Of a stretch of 64,000 nucleotides of DNA, positions 8,299 to 16,801 are shown one piece after another (the stretch's first letter is position 1; every line of letters begins with the position of its first letter). The notes below the pieces were generated by a model. That model was not told where the DNA came from and ran no database searches. It worked only from the letters and a program-made list of their open reading frames with translations. The stretch covers positions 248,001 to 312,000 of the forward strand of contig NZ_SWBR01000005.1 in the NCBI RefSeq assembly GCF_005116505.1. The letters run 5' to 3'. Source of the DNA: Pedobacter polaris. Its GTDB lineage: Bacteria > Bacteroidota > Bacteroidia > Sphingobacteriales > Sphingobacteriaceae. The position numbers and the translations under genes are program-made.

Positions 8299-9075
8299 TT
8301 GTTTTTAGCTAATTACATTCACTTTCCAGTTCAATTTGAGATTAATGGTAACCTATACCATTGGCACTATATTCTAGAAACTTTAGCTTTTATCATTGGT
8401 ATTAGAGTTTATTATCAATTAAAAAAGAATGTAAAGGATCCTATTTCTGATGAAAATCGACTTTGGATTATGCTAGGGGCAATGCTCGGGGCCTTAATAG
8501 GGTCAAGAGTAATTGCTATTCTAGAAACTCCAGCAGAATTAAGTCAAATTACTTTTATGACATTATATGCAAGCAAAACAATAGCTGGTGGGTTGTTAGG
8601 TGGTTTATTTGGAGTCGAAATCATTAAAAAATTTATAGGTGTAAGAATTGCTTCGGGGGATCTATACGTCATTCCAATTCTTGTATCATTATTTATAGGA
8701 AGGCTTGGGTGCTTTTTTATGGGGGTAGATGAACCTACTTTTGGTATCAAAACTAGCTTTTTTATGGGAATGGATTTGGGTGATGGAATAAAAAGACACC
8801 CAGTGGCCTTATATGAAATGATTTATGTAGTCCTACTTTTTATATTGTTTCAATCTATTAAAAATAAATATTTGTTAAATGGGGATCGGTTTAAACTTTT
8901 TATGGTACTGTACTTTTTGTTCCGTTTTTTAGTTGAATTTATCAAGCCTTATCATCCTTTATTCCTAAGTTTAAGTAGCATTCATTGGTCGGCTATATTT
9001 ATTTTTATCTATTATTATAAATTCTTTATTAGATTGACTAATCAAATGCTATTACAAAAGCAAATCTATGGCTAA
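8299..9075 (+). CDS. Divergent Lgt-like (prolipoprotein diacylglyceryl transferase family) membrane protein
   Basis: 258 aa, about seven membrane helices. Lgt family marks: FIGRLGCFF (residues 132-140, the GRxGNFxN signature region with its Arg), RHPVALYE (166-173) and FRFLVEF (208-214, second essential Arg). The usual SFHGG motif is replaced by TIAGG (94-98), so the His counted as essential in E. coli Lgt is missing, and the Asn of the signature is Cys. This looks like a paralogue with another acceptor, not the housekeeping Lgt. The only plausible start is TTG at 8299, directly after the EEP stop. It overlaps the radical SAM gene by 8 bp. Confidence 0.8.
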   Translation: MFLANYIHFPVQFEINGNLYHWHYILETLAFIIGIRVYYQLKKNVKDPISDENRLWIMLGAMLGALIGSRVIAILETPAELSQITFMTLYASKTIAGGLLGGLFGVEIIKKFIGVRIASGDLYVIPILVSLFIGRLGCFFMGVDEPTFGIKTSFFMGMDLGDGIKRHPVALYEMIYVVLLFILFQSIKNKYLLNGDRFKLFMVLYFLFRFLVEFIKPYHPLFLSLSSIHWSAIFIFIYYYKFFIRLTNQMLLQKQIYG

Positions 9076-10462
9076 TACGAGAGATTATATTTATTACGAT
9101 TATACTAAAAGCTTGTGCCCAGAGTGTTTAATGCTATGTGATGCAAAAATTGTGTTTCAGGATGCGAAAGTTTATATGCTTAAACATTGCAAAAGTCATG
9201 GCGACAGTAAGGTAATGATTGCCGATGATGTAGAATATTATAAGCAGATTAGGAATTACAACAAGCAATCTGAAATGCCTTTAAAATTTAATACAAAAGT
9301 GCATTATGGCTGTCCGTATGATTGTGGTTTATGTACAGATCATGAGCAACATTCTTGTTTAACGGTTATTGAGGTTACTGATAGATGTAATTTGGCCTGC
9401 CCAACATGTTACGCCATGTCTTCTCCTAATTATGGCAGACACAGAACTTTAGAAGAGATAGAAAAAATGATGGATGTGGTTGTTGCAAATGAAGGTGAGC
9501 CAGATGTGGTGCAACTTTCTGGTGGTGAGCCAACTGTACATCCTGATTTTTTTAAGATTCTAGATTTGGCAAAAACTAAACCCATTAAACACTTAATGGT
9601 AAACACAAATGGCATCCGCATTGCGAAAGACATTAGCTTTGTTGAAAAATTGGCAAGTTATATGCCAGATTTCGAGATTTATTTGCAGTTTGATAGTTTC
9701 AGCGCAGAAGTTCTAACCAAGTTAAGGGGGGAAGATTTAACTGAAGTGAGGAGAAAGGCAATTGAACATCTCAATCAATTTAATGTATCTACAACCCTTG
9801 TTGTTACTTTACAAAATGGATTAAATGACCATGAAATTGGCGATATTTTAGCTTATGCATTAAAACAGAAATGTGTTAGAGGTGTAACTTTTCAGCCTAC
9901 GCAGGTTGCGGGTAGAAACGATGACTACAACGACCAAAAGGGGAGAATAACCCTAACGGAAGTTCGCAGGAAAATATATGATCAATATCCAATTTTCACT
10001 CCACAAGATTTAATCCCTGTTCCATGCAATCCTGATGCTTTGTGTATGGCTTATGCACTAAAAATTGGCGATGAAGTTATTCCGATGACACATTTAATCA
10101 ATCCTGAAGATTTGTTAAATAATTCAAAAAATACAATAGTTTTTGAGCATGATGAGAAGTTGAAAGCGCATATGCTAAATTTATTTAGTACAGGCGTTTC
10201 AGTAGATTGTGCCGAAGATACTTTTGGAGAGTTAATGTGTTGCCTACCTAGAGTTAAATCAGATAATTTAAGTTATGATAATTTATTTCGCATTATTATT
10301 ATGAACTTCATGGATCCTTTAGACTTTGATGTTAGAGCGGTAAAAAAATCATGTGTACACATTGTGAGTGATAAATATAAAATCGTTCCATTTGAAACAA
10401 TGAATATTTTTTATCGAGATCATAAAATTGATACGATAAGAGAAAAATTAAACCTAAATTAG
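9068..10462 (+). CDS. Radical SAM protein resembling archaeal tetraether lipid synthase (Tes)
   Basis: 464 aa. The radical SAM motif is C107-x3-C111-x2-C114 (RCNLACPTC), followed by the SAM-binding LSGGEPTVHP (150-159). N-terminal cysteines give a rubredoxin-like set (C17, C20, C24, C41) and an auxiliary cluster set (C82-x3-C86-x2-C89, C97); more cysteines lie at 320, 326, 381, 391-392 and 429. The block CPYDCGLC...CLTVIEVTDRCNLACPTC closely resembles the MJ0619/Tes family, which joins lipid tails by C-C bonds. No membrane segment. Start ATG 9068 inside the end of the Lgt-like gene: coupled translation. Substrate here is unknown; a lipid tail is inferred from family and neighbour. Confidence 0.85.
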   Translation: MANTRDYIYYDYTKSLCPECLMLCDAKIVFQDAKVYMLKHCKSHGDSKVMIADDVEYYKQIRNYNKQSEMPLKFNTKVHYGCPYDCGLCTDHEQHSCLTVIEVTDRCNLACPTCYAMSSPNYGRHRTLEEIEKMMDVVVANEGEPDVVQLSGGEPTVHPDFFKILDLAKTKPIKHLMVNTNGIRIAKDISFVEKLASYMPDFEIYLQFDSFSAEVLTKLRGEDLTEVRRKAIEHLNQFNVSTTLVVTLQNGLNDHEIGDILAYALKQKCVRGVTFQPTQVAGRNDDYNDQKGRITLTEVRRKIYDQYPIFTPQDLIPVPCNPDALCMAYALKIGDEVIPMTHLINPEDLLNNSKNTIVFEHDEKLKAHMLNLFSTGVSVDCAEDTFGELMCCLPRVKSDNLSYDNLFRIIIMNFMDPLDFDVRAVKKSCVHIVSDKYKIVPFETMNIFYRDHKIDTIREKLNLN

Positions 10463-10465
10463 AAT

Positions 10466-10672
10466 ATGGAAGGTATTATAGTTTTAAGCATTGCATATTG
10501 GCTTGCTGCAGGTGTAGTTTTTCTAATAGGCTTAATTCAGCTTATCATTAAATCATCAAAGAATGAGCCCCTAAAGCCAGCTTTAAAACTGTTAATTATT
10601 TCGGTAATAATGTTGGTGATAGGCGTTGGTGCTTGTGCAGTTATATTAGGCGGTTTGGGTGGTATGCACTAA
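10466..10672 (+). CDS. Small two-helix membrane protein of the Lgt-like/radical SAM operon
   Basis: 68 aa starting 3 nt after the radical SAM stop codon. Two hydrophobic helices (about residues 4-28 and 41-62) are joined by a short basic loop (KSSKNEPLK); the second is rich in Gly and Ala. No known motif. Tight spacing suggests it is made with the two upstream proteins and may anchor or recruit them to the membrane; that is inference. Confidence 0.7.
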   Translation: MEGIIVLSIAYWLAAGVVFLIGLIQLIIKSSKNEPLKPALKLLIISVIMLVIGVGACAVILGGLGGMH

Positions 10673-10694
10673 TATATTTAAATTTGTAGAAATT

Positions 10695-11183
10695 ATGAAA
10701 AGAATATTAACAATAGCGCTATTTGTTTTAGTTGTTTTTGGCTGTGAAAAACCAATTAGGGGTGTAGATATTAATGCAGATGTGAGTTTTTTATTTTTAA
10801 ATTCAAAAGGTGAGGATCTTTTAAATACAAATACTGCAGGTGCGCTGACGGAAGAAAATGTAGATATATATGTTCTAAGAAACGGATCAAAAATACGTTT
10901 ATATCAAGGTAATCTAGATGCAGCGAAATTTTTTAAGATTAGAACCGAAAATGGTAAAAGTAGATTTCAAATGTACTTTGATATCAGTACTGAAAATTTT
11001 AGCGGAAACAAAATCACTCAATTTATTAGGTACAAGGATGGTACGGAAGATGAGATTGTTGGAGAATTTAATTCAGACAGAAAAAGAAATACGCTTTTGC
11101 AGCAAATTTGGATTAATGGTACAGCTAAATCAAGAATAGAAACCGGAAATTCAGGTCAAAACCCTTTAGTAATAGTAAAATAA
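10695..11183 (+). CDS. Putative lipoprotein, end of the Lgt-like/radical SAM operon
   Basis: 162 aa from the ATG at 10695. A longer in-frame start at 10659 would place 12 residues before a normal lipoprotein signal, so it is rejected. The signal (MKRILTIALFVLVVFGC) ends in a lipobox with Cys18. The mature part is beta-rich (VDIYVLRNGSKIRLYQG, FIRYKDGTEDEIVGEF) and ends hydrophobic (NPLVIVK). No family recognised. It lies 22 nt after the two-helix gene and probably belongs to the same transcript. Confidence 0.72.
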   Translation: MKRILTIALFVLVVFGCEKPIRGVDINADVSFLFLNSKGEDLLNTNTAGALTEENVDIYVLRNGSKIRLYQGNLDAAKFFKIRTENGKSRFQMYFDISTENFSGNKITQFIRYKDGTEDEIVGEFNSDRKRNTLLQQIWINGTAKSRIETGNSGQNPLVIVK

Positions 11184-11235
11184 TAATTTCAGAGTAATAT
11201 ATAGGTTTGAACTAACTACTATCCGAATTGGTAGT

Positions 11236-11658
11236 TTATTCCTTGGGCTTCTCTTTCTTTCTAACAAAAATCATTGTGTTTCTTCGTCTTTCTGGCAGCC
11301 ATTTTGTTTGCTTATCGTTAACCGATTGTATTTTCAGAGTATCGGCGCCTGCAAATTTGATAAAATGATATAAAATCTGGCTCTGGTTGCTATTTGCCTT
11401 GTCCGTTAATGTTAATTTCAGTCTATCTAAATCATCCTTCTTGTCAAACTCATACATTCCCTCTGCTTGTAATTCCTTTTCTTTGTGTTCAGTTAGGCTG
11501 GTAAATTTATTATCAACATCAAATTTATAAGTCAATTTGGTTTTTCCTTTCGGACTTTTATACTCCCATGAACCCTTTATAGATTGATAGTTGACTTCTT
11601 GTGCTTTTGTATTGGAAAAATACAAGCAAATGACGAGTATCATACTCAAGAATTTCAT
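11236..11658 (-). CDS. Secreted protein of unknown function
   Basis: 140 aa with a signal peptide (cleavage near TKAQ, residue 20). The mature part begins with KGSWEYKSPKGKTKLTYKF, a pattern like small lipocalin-type or stress-response domains with a GxW strand, and ends in a basic stretch (WLPERRRNTMIFVRKKEKPKE). No family can be named. It is convergent with the lipoprotein operon and divergent from pheT. Confidence 0.65.
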   Translation of the reverse strand: MKFLSMILVICLYFSNTKAQEVNYQSIKGSWEYKSPKGKTKLTYKFDVDNKFTSLTEHKEKELQAEGMYEFDKKDDLDRLKLTLTDKANSNQSQILYHFIKFAGADTLKIQSVNDKQTKWLPERRRNTMIFVRKKEKPKE

Positions 11659-11748
11659 CTTTAGGATATTTAGTTGGCTTATCGCTTATATAAACAAAAC
11701 AATGGTCACTTTGTTTGCTTCCAAGTTTTTCCTTTCAGCTTTAAATAA

Positions 11749-11756
11749 TATCTTTG
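11749..11756 (+). promoter_or_regulatory. -7 promoter box for pheT
   Basis: TATCTTTG fits TAnnTTTG, 70 bp upstream of the pheT ATG. The leader between them shows no obvious attenuator. Confidence 0.45.
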
Positions 11757-11825
11757 CGTTTAATTTTAAGTACTTGTTTTGAGCATTGTCTCAATAATTG
11801 ATACTATATACTTGATACTCCAAAA

Positions 11826-14222
11826 ATGAAAATATCATATAGCTGGCTCAAACAATTTATTCAAACTGATAAAACCCCACAAGAAATTTCTTTAATCTTA
11901 ACTGATATCGGTTTAGAGGTAGAAAGCTTAGAAAAAGTACAACCAATTGTTGGCGGCTTGGAAGGATTGGTAATTGGACATGTTGTTGAATGTGCACAGC
12001 ATCCAAATGCAGATCGTTTACGTGTAACCAAAGTAGACGTTGGTGCAGGAGAACTTTTACAAATTGTTTGTGGCGCACCAAATGTAGGTATAAACCAGAA
12101 AGTTGTAGTGGCTACAGTGGGTACAACGGTTTTTCCTAATGAAGGAGAACCTTTTAAGATCAATAAATCAAAAATAAGAGGTGAAGTTTCTGAAGGCATG
12201 ATTTGTGCTGAAGATGAAATTGGTTTAGGGGCATCTCATGCAGGAATTATGGTTTTACCAGAAGATACACAAATCGGTATTGCTGCAAAATCTTATTTCA
12301 AGATGGAAGATGACTTTATGTTCGAAATTGGTTTAACACCAAATAGGGCAGATGCCGCCTCTCACTTAGGAGTAGCTAGAGATTTAGCAGCTTATTTGCG
12401 TACTTCTTATCAAATGCCAGATGTTTCTACTTTTGAAGTTGAAAATGAACAGTTAATAATTGAGGTTAAAGTTGAAGATACAAAAGCATGCCCTCGTTAT
12501 AGCAGTGTAACAATTGCAGGTGTAACTGTAAAATCATCGCCAGATTGGCTTAAAGATAAATTGAAAGTAATTGGTATTCGTCCTATTAATAACATTGTTG
12601 ATGTAACCAATTATGTGTTACATGAGCTTGGTCAGCCATTGCATGCTTTTGATGCCGATCAAATTAAAGGTAAACAAGTTGTTGTTAAAAAATGTGCTGA
12701 AGGAACTCCTTTTGTAACGTTAGATGGGGTAGAACGTAAACTTTCTGCAGACGATTTAATGATTTGTAACGCTGAAGAGCCTATGTGTATTGCTGGTGTT
12801 TTTGGGGGTAAAACTTCTGGAGTTACAGAAAGCACAACAAATATATTTTTAGAAAGTGCTTATTTCGATTCAGTTAGTGTTCGCAAAACTTCTAAAAGAT
12901 ATAATTTAAAAACAGATGCATCTTTTAGGTTTGAGCGTGGTACTGATCCAGAAATCACAGTTTTCGCGTTAAAACGTGCTGCATTATTAATTAAGGAAAT
13001 TGCTGGCGGAGAGATTTCTTCTTCAATTTCTGATATTTATCCTGTTAAATCAGCTCCATTTGATGTTGAGGTTAGCTACTCGAACATTGTAAAGCTAATT
13101 GGTCAAGATATTCCTGCTGAAGAAATTAAAGCAATTATTTTAGCTTTAGGAATTGAGGTTGCTATAGAAACTGCAGAAGGTTTAAGCTTAAAAGTTCCGG
13201 CATATAAGGTTGATGTTACTCGTGAATGTGATGTTACAGAAGAGGTTTTACGTATTTATGGATACAATAACATTCATATCCCTACAAAGGTAAATGCATC
13301 TTTAGCGTATACTGCCAAGCCGAATAAAGAGAATGTTCAAAATCTGATTGCCGATATGCTAACGGCTAACGGTTACTTAGAAATTTGGTGTAACTCGTTA
13401 ACGCGTGCTGCATTTTCTAAAAAGCCAGAAGAAGCAGTACAAATTTTAAATCCATTAAGCTCAGATTTAAATGTGATGCGCCAAAGTTTGCTGCAGCCAG
13501 CTTTAGAAAGTGTAGCTTATAATCAGAACAGAAGGAATACAGATTTAAAATTATATGAGTTTGGCAAAACTTACCATTTAATAGGAGATCAATATATTGA
13601 GCGACCAAGATTATTGATTTTAATAAGTGGTGCAAAACAGAACGAACAATGGAACCAAAGCTCAACACCATCTACTTTTTATAATTTAAAAGCTGCGGTT
13701 GATGGTATTCTGGGACGCTTAGGTTTAACTAATTTCCAATCAGAAGAAATTAAGGATGAAAACTTTGCATTTGGACTAAAATATTTTAGAGGTGCTCAAA
13801 CACTTGTTTCTTTCGGTGCAGTAACAACTGCTGATAAAAAACAAACTGGAGTTGATAAGGATGTATTTTATGCAGATTTTGATTGGGCACTATTATTAGA
13901 TGCAATTCGAAAAAATAAGATTGTAAATAAAGAGGTTCCTAAATATCCAACGGTAAGAAGAGATCTATCTATGTTGGTAGACAAAGAAACTACTTTTGAG
14001 GAATTAAAATCTATTGCTTTTAAAACAGAGAAAAAACTATTAAAAGAAGTGCAGATATTTGATGTTTTTGAAGGCGATAAATTACCAGAGGGAAAAAAAT
14101 CTTATGCGTTAAATTTCACTTTACAGGATGAAGAACAAACTTTAACTGATAAGCAAATTGATGCGATTATGCAAAAGATTATAGCTAACTTGGCACAAAC
14201 TGCCAAAGCAGAGATAAGATAA
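11826..14222 (+). CDS. pheT: Phenylalanyl-tRNA synthetase beta subunit
   Basis: Charges tRNA-Phe together with PheS; 798 aa, normal length. N-terminal tRNA-binding (OB/EMAP) domain at about 40-150 (GLVIGHVVECAQHPNADRLRVTKVDVG), B3/B4 editing domain at about 210-380 (IRPINNIVDVTNYVLHELGQPLHAFD), B5 at about 410-480, and a C-terminal FDX-ACB anticodon-binding domain (YPTVRRDLSMLVD). pheS is not adjacent. Followed after 54 bp by the coiled-coil gene and zapA. Confidence 0.98.
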   Translation: MKISYSWLKQFIQTDKTPQEISLILTDIGLEVESLEKVQPIVGGLEGLVIGHVVECAQHPNADRLRVTKVDVGAGELLQIVCGAPNVGINQKVVVATVGTTVFPNEGEPFKINKSKIRGEVSEGMICAEDEIGLGASHAGIMVLPEDTQIGIAAKSYFKMEDDFMFEIGLTPNRADAASHLGVARDLAAYLRTSYQMPDVSTFEVENEQLIIEVKVEDTKACPRYSSVTIAGVTVKSSPDWLKDKLKVIGIRPINNIVDVTNYVLHELGQPLHAFDADQIKGKQVVVKKCAEGTPFVTLDGVERKLSADDLMICNAEEPMCIAGVFGGKTSGVTESTTNIFLESAYFDSVSVRKTSKRYNLKTDASFRFERGTDPEITVFALKRAALLIKEIAGGEISSSISDIYPVKSAPFDVEVSYSNIVKLIGQDIPAEEIKAIILALGIEVAIETAEGLSLKVPAYKVDVTRECDVTEEVLRIYGYNNIHIPTKVNASLAYTAKPNKENVQNLIADMLTANGYLEIWCNSLTRAAFSKKPEEAVQILNPLSSDLNVMRQSLLQPALESVAYNQNRRNTDLKLYEFGKTYHLIGDQYIERPRLLILISGAKQNEQWNQSSTPSTFYNLKAAVDGILGRLGLTNFQSEEIKDENFAFGLKYFRGAQTLVSFGAVTTADKKQTGVDKDVFYADFDWALLLDAIRKNKIVNKEVPKYPTVRRDLSMLVDKETTFEELKSIAFKTEKKLLKEVQIFDVFEGDKLPEGKKSYALNFTLQDEEQTLTDKQIDAIMQKIIANLAQTAKAEIR

Positions 14223-14276
14223 TAAAATATTTTTCAGCAATATTAATGCTGGTGATTTTAAAAAATTTAGTAAAGA

Positions 14277-14567
14277 ATGTCTTCAGTTGCAGAACAATTA
14301 AATAGTGTAATACAAAAAACTGCTCGCTTGATTGAGCTTTGTAATGCCCTACAAGAAGAAAATGACTTATTAAAAAAAGAAAATCAACAAACAAAAGCAG
14401 CCTTAGAAACTGCCAAAATTAGACATACAGACCTTGATGAAAAGCTAAGAGTACTTAAATTAGCAAAAAGTATTGAGGGTACAAGTGAAAAGACACTTGA
14501 TATAAAGCAAAAAATTAACGAATTTGTGCGTGAAATAGATAAGTGTGTAGTGTTGCTTAAAAAATAG
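14277..14567 (+). CDS. Small coiled-coil protein upstream of zapA
   Basis: 96 aa, almost wholly heptad-like coiled coil (about residues 5-65) with a cluster of Gln, Glu, Lys and Leu, then a short C-terminal helix. No signal peptide or membrane segment. No named family is recognised. Its size and position 32 bp before zapA suggest a ZapB-like partner in Z-ring assembly; this is inference only. Confidence 0.72.
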   Translation: MSSVAEQLNSVIQKTARLIELCNALQEENDLLKKENQQTKAALETAKIRHTDLDEKLRVLKLAKSIEGTSEKTLDIKQKINEFVREIDKCVVLLKK

Positions 14568-14599
14568 GTAGCATAAAAAAATTGAAACAAAGCTAAAAA

Positions 14600-14890
14600 A
14601 TGGGAGAAATCTCTATTAAAATAACTATCTCCGACCGTATTTACCCATTAAAGGTGAATATAGAAGAAGAAGAAATTGTGAGACGAGCGGCTAAAATTAT
14701 TAATGAACGCATAAAAGACTACCAAGAAAATTATGCGGTTAGAGATAAACAAGATTTGCTTTCAATGGCGGTGTTGCATTATGCAACGGCAGTATTGAGA
14801 ACAGAACATAAAGTGCAGAACCAAGATACTGCAGTTGCCGAAAAAGTTGAAGAATTAGATAGTTTGTTAAAGAGTTTTTTCGCTAAATAA
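14600..14890 (+). CDS. zapA: Cell division protein ZapA
   Basis: 96 aa FtsZ-bundling protein. N-terminal beta domain ISIKITISDRIYPLKV, the EEEEIVRRAAKIINERIKDY helix typical of ZapA, then a C-terminal coiled coil ending in LDSLLKSFF. Length and order match the family. Located between a coiled-coil gene and rny, a common arrangement in Bacteroidota. Confidence 0.92.
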   Translation: MGEISIKITISDRIYPLKVNIEEEEIVRRAAKIINERIKDYQENYAVRDKQDLLSMAVLHYATAVLRTEHKVQNQDTAVAEKVEELDSLLKSFFAK

Positions 14891-14893
14891 ATC

Positions 14894-15025
14894 GTTCTTT
14901 ATAAATGGTTAATTGGTGAGTTATTCATCTGTTAAATCATTACAGCTAATAGAATTTGGCCGTGGCTAAATTTTTATGTTTCAATATTTGTAGTTTTTAT
15001 TTCATCAATCTTGATGAGAAAGAAC
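14894..15025 (+). ncRNA. Possible structured RNA between zapA and rny
   Basis: In the 187-bp gap, GTTCTTT (14894-14900) is complementary to AAAGAAC (15019-15025), which would close a long rod, and TCATCA/TGATGA (15002-15017) gives an internal hairpin. In many bacteria the 6S RNA gene follows zapA, which is the only reason to suggest 6S-type RNA. No exact promoter box or terminator was found, so this is weak; the gap could simply be the rny leader. Confidence 0.18.
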
Positions 15026-15077
15026 CTATACACGAGGCATAATAATTTAGTTACGGTTTTTTTATATAAAACAAAAA

Positions 15078-16649
15078 ATGGACATAATAGATATAACGGG
15101 AATAATTGGAGGTGTATTAGCCAGCTTAGCCCTAGGTATTGTAATAGGAAGATACCTTTTACGTAGCCTGTTAAAACAACAAGAAGTTGCTGCGCAAAAC
15201 AAAGCCAAGAAAATACTAAGAGAAGCAGAGAGCAATGCTGAAATTTTAAAAAAAGATAGACTACTTGAGGCTAAAGAAAAGTTTTTGCAAATGAAAGCTG
15301 AACATGAGCAACAAGTAAATACTAGAAATAATGAGATTAACCAACGAGAAAATAGCATTAAGCAAAAAGAACAATCGCTTAATTCTAAGTTGGAAAACAT
15401 GAATCGCAAGGAACAAGAATTAGATACTCATAAATCTAATTTAGAGAAACAAACAGCCCTTGCAGTTAAAAAACAAGAAGAGGTTGATGTGTTGAAGAAT
15501 CAGCATGTACAGCAATTGGAAACTATAGCAGGCTTAAGTGCTGAAGAAGCTAAGAATCAATTGGTAGAAAACATGAAAACTGAAGCTCGTGCCCAAGCCA
15601 TGATGCAAGTTAAAGACATTGTTGATGAAGCTAAATTGACGGCTAGTAAAGAAGCTAAAAAAGTAGTTATTCAAACTATCCAACGTACAGCAGCAGAAGC
15701 AGCAATTGAGAATTCTGTTTCTATTTTCCATATTGATAGCGATGAGATTAAAGGTCGTGTTATTGGTAGAGAAGGTAGAAATATTCGTGCACTAGAGGCA
15801 GCAACAGGAATTGAGATTATTGTAGATGATACTCCTGAAGCAATTATCCTATCTGGTTTCGACCCGGTAAGGAGAGAAATTGCTCGTTTAGCTTTGCATC
15901 GTTTGGTAACAGATGGTCGTATTCACCCAGCTCGTATTGAAGAAGTTGTTGCAAAAACTAAAAAGCAAATTGAAGACGAGATTGTTGAAATTGGTGAACG
16001 CACCGTTATCGATTTAGGTATTCATGGCTTACACCCAGAGCTTATTAGAATGGTTGGACGTATGCGCTACCGTTCTTCTTATGGGCAAAATTTATTACAC
16101 CACTCTCGTGAGGTGGCTAATTTCTGTGCTACCATGGCAGCCGAACTAGGCTTAAATGCTAAAATGGCTAAACGTGCAGGTTTATTACACGATATAGGTA
16201 AGGTGCCAGATGATAATCCAGAATTGCCACACGCTATTTTAGGAATGCAATTGGCAGAAAAATATAAAGAACATCCAGAAATTTGTAATGCTATTGGAGC
16301 TCACCACGACGAGATTGAAATGACTTCGATGATTTCTCCAATCATTCAGGCATGTGACTCTATTTCAGGTGCACGACCAGGAGCTAGACGCGAAGTAGTA
16401 GAAAGCTACATCAAGCGTTTAAAAGAACTGGAAGAATTAGCCATGTCTTATCCAGGAGTAGAAAAAACTTTTGCGATACAAGCAGGTAGAGAGTTACGTG
16501 TAATTGTAGAAAGTGAAAGAATTACAGATGCGCAGGCAGAATTATTGGCAGCAGATATCTCTAATCGTATTCAAACTGAAATGACTTATCCTGGTCAGAT
16601 TAAAGTTACTGTAATCAGAGAAACTAGATCTGTTGCATTTGCCAAATAG
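15078..16649 (+). CDS. rny: Ribonuclease Y
   Basis: Membrane-anchored endoribonuclease that starts mRNA decay; 523 aa. N-terminal membrane helix ([20 protein letters not shown]), long coiled coil (about 30-190), KH domain ([21 protein letters not shown]) and HD domain with HSREVA and [12 protein letters not shown], then AHHDEIE. All expected domains are present in order at the usual length. A strong terminator follows at 16705-16736. Confidence 0.98.
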   Translation: MDIIDITGIIGGVLASLALGIVIGRYLLRSLLKQQEVAAQNKAKKILREAESNAEILKKDRLLEAKEKFLQMKAEHEQQVNTRNNEINQRENSIKQKEQSLNSKLENMNRKEQELDTHKSNLEKQTALAVKKQEEVDVLKNQHVQQLETIAGLSAEEAKNQLVENMKTEARAQAMMQVKDIVDEAKLTASKEAKKVVIQTIQRTAAEAAIENSVSIFHIDSDEIKGRVIGREGRNIRALEAATGIEIIVDDTPEAIILSGFDPVRREIARLALHRLVTDGRIHPARIEEVVAKTKKQIEDEIVEIGERTVIDLGIHGLHPELIRMVGRMRYRSSYGQNLLHHSREVANFCATMAAELGLNAKMAKRAGLLHDIGKVPDDNPELPHAILGMQLAEKYKEHPEICNAIGAHHDEIEMTSMISPIIQACDSISGARPGARREVVESYIKRLKELEELAMSYPGVEKTFAIQAGRELRVIVESERITDAQAELLAADISNRIQTEMTYPGQIKVTVIRETRSVAFAK

Positions 16650-16653
16650 TACT

Positions 16654-16682
16654 TGTCATTCAGAGCAAAGCGAAGAATCTCT
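16654..16682. repeat. REP-like unit (TGTCATTC...GAGC...GAATCTC type)
   Basis: Starts TGTCATTCAGAGC and ends GAAGAATCTC. The same word family recurs at 47182-47256 and 62222-62304 as complete palindromes, and a relative (GTCAGTCTGAGC) lies at 16760-16785. This copy is a half-unit between the rny stop and its terminator. Confidence 0.6.
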
Positions 16683-16704
16683 AAGTAGACAAATAAATAT
16701 TTTA

Positions 16705-16732
16705 AAAGCGTCCCGAATTTTCAGGACGCTTT
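16705..16732 (+). terminator. Intrinsic terminator after rny
   Basis: AAAGCGTCC (16705-16713) pairs with GGACGCTTT (16724-16732), followed by further T residues to 16736. Confidence 0.85.
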
Positions 16733-16759
16733 TTTTATCTTTATATAACCAATTACAAG

Positions 16760-16785
16760 TGTCAGTCTGAGCCTGTCGAAGACTA
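16760..16785. repeat. REP-like half-unit upstream of the Mpo1-like gene
   Basis: GTCAGTCTGAGCCTGTCGAAGAC resembles the TGTCATTCTGAGC repeat family seen elsewhere in the window. It lies between the rny terminator and the next start codon. Confidence 0.45.
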
Positions 16786-16801
16786 CGGAAATAATTAAGC
16801 T

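Noticed and set aside
11591-11782. Plus-strand frame of 63 aa over the secreted-protein gene start
   Set aside because: Antisense to a gene with a clear signal peptide, no recognisable motif and overlapping the pheT promoter.
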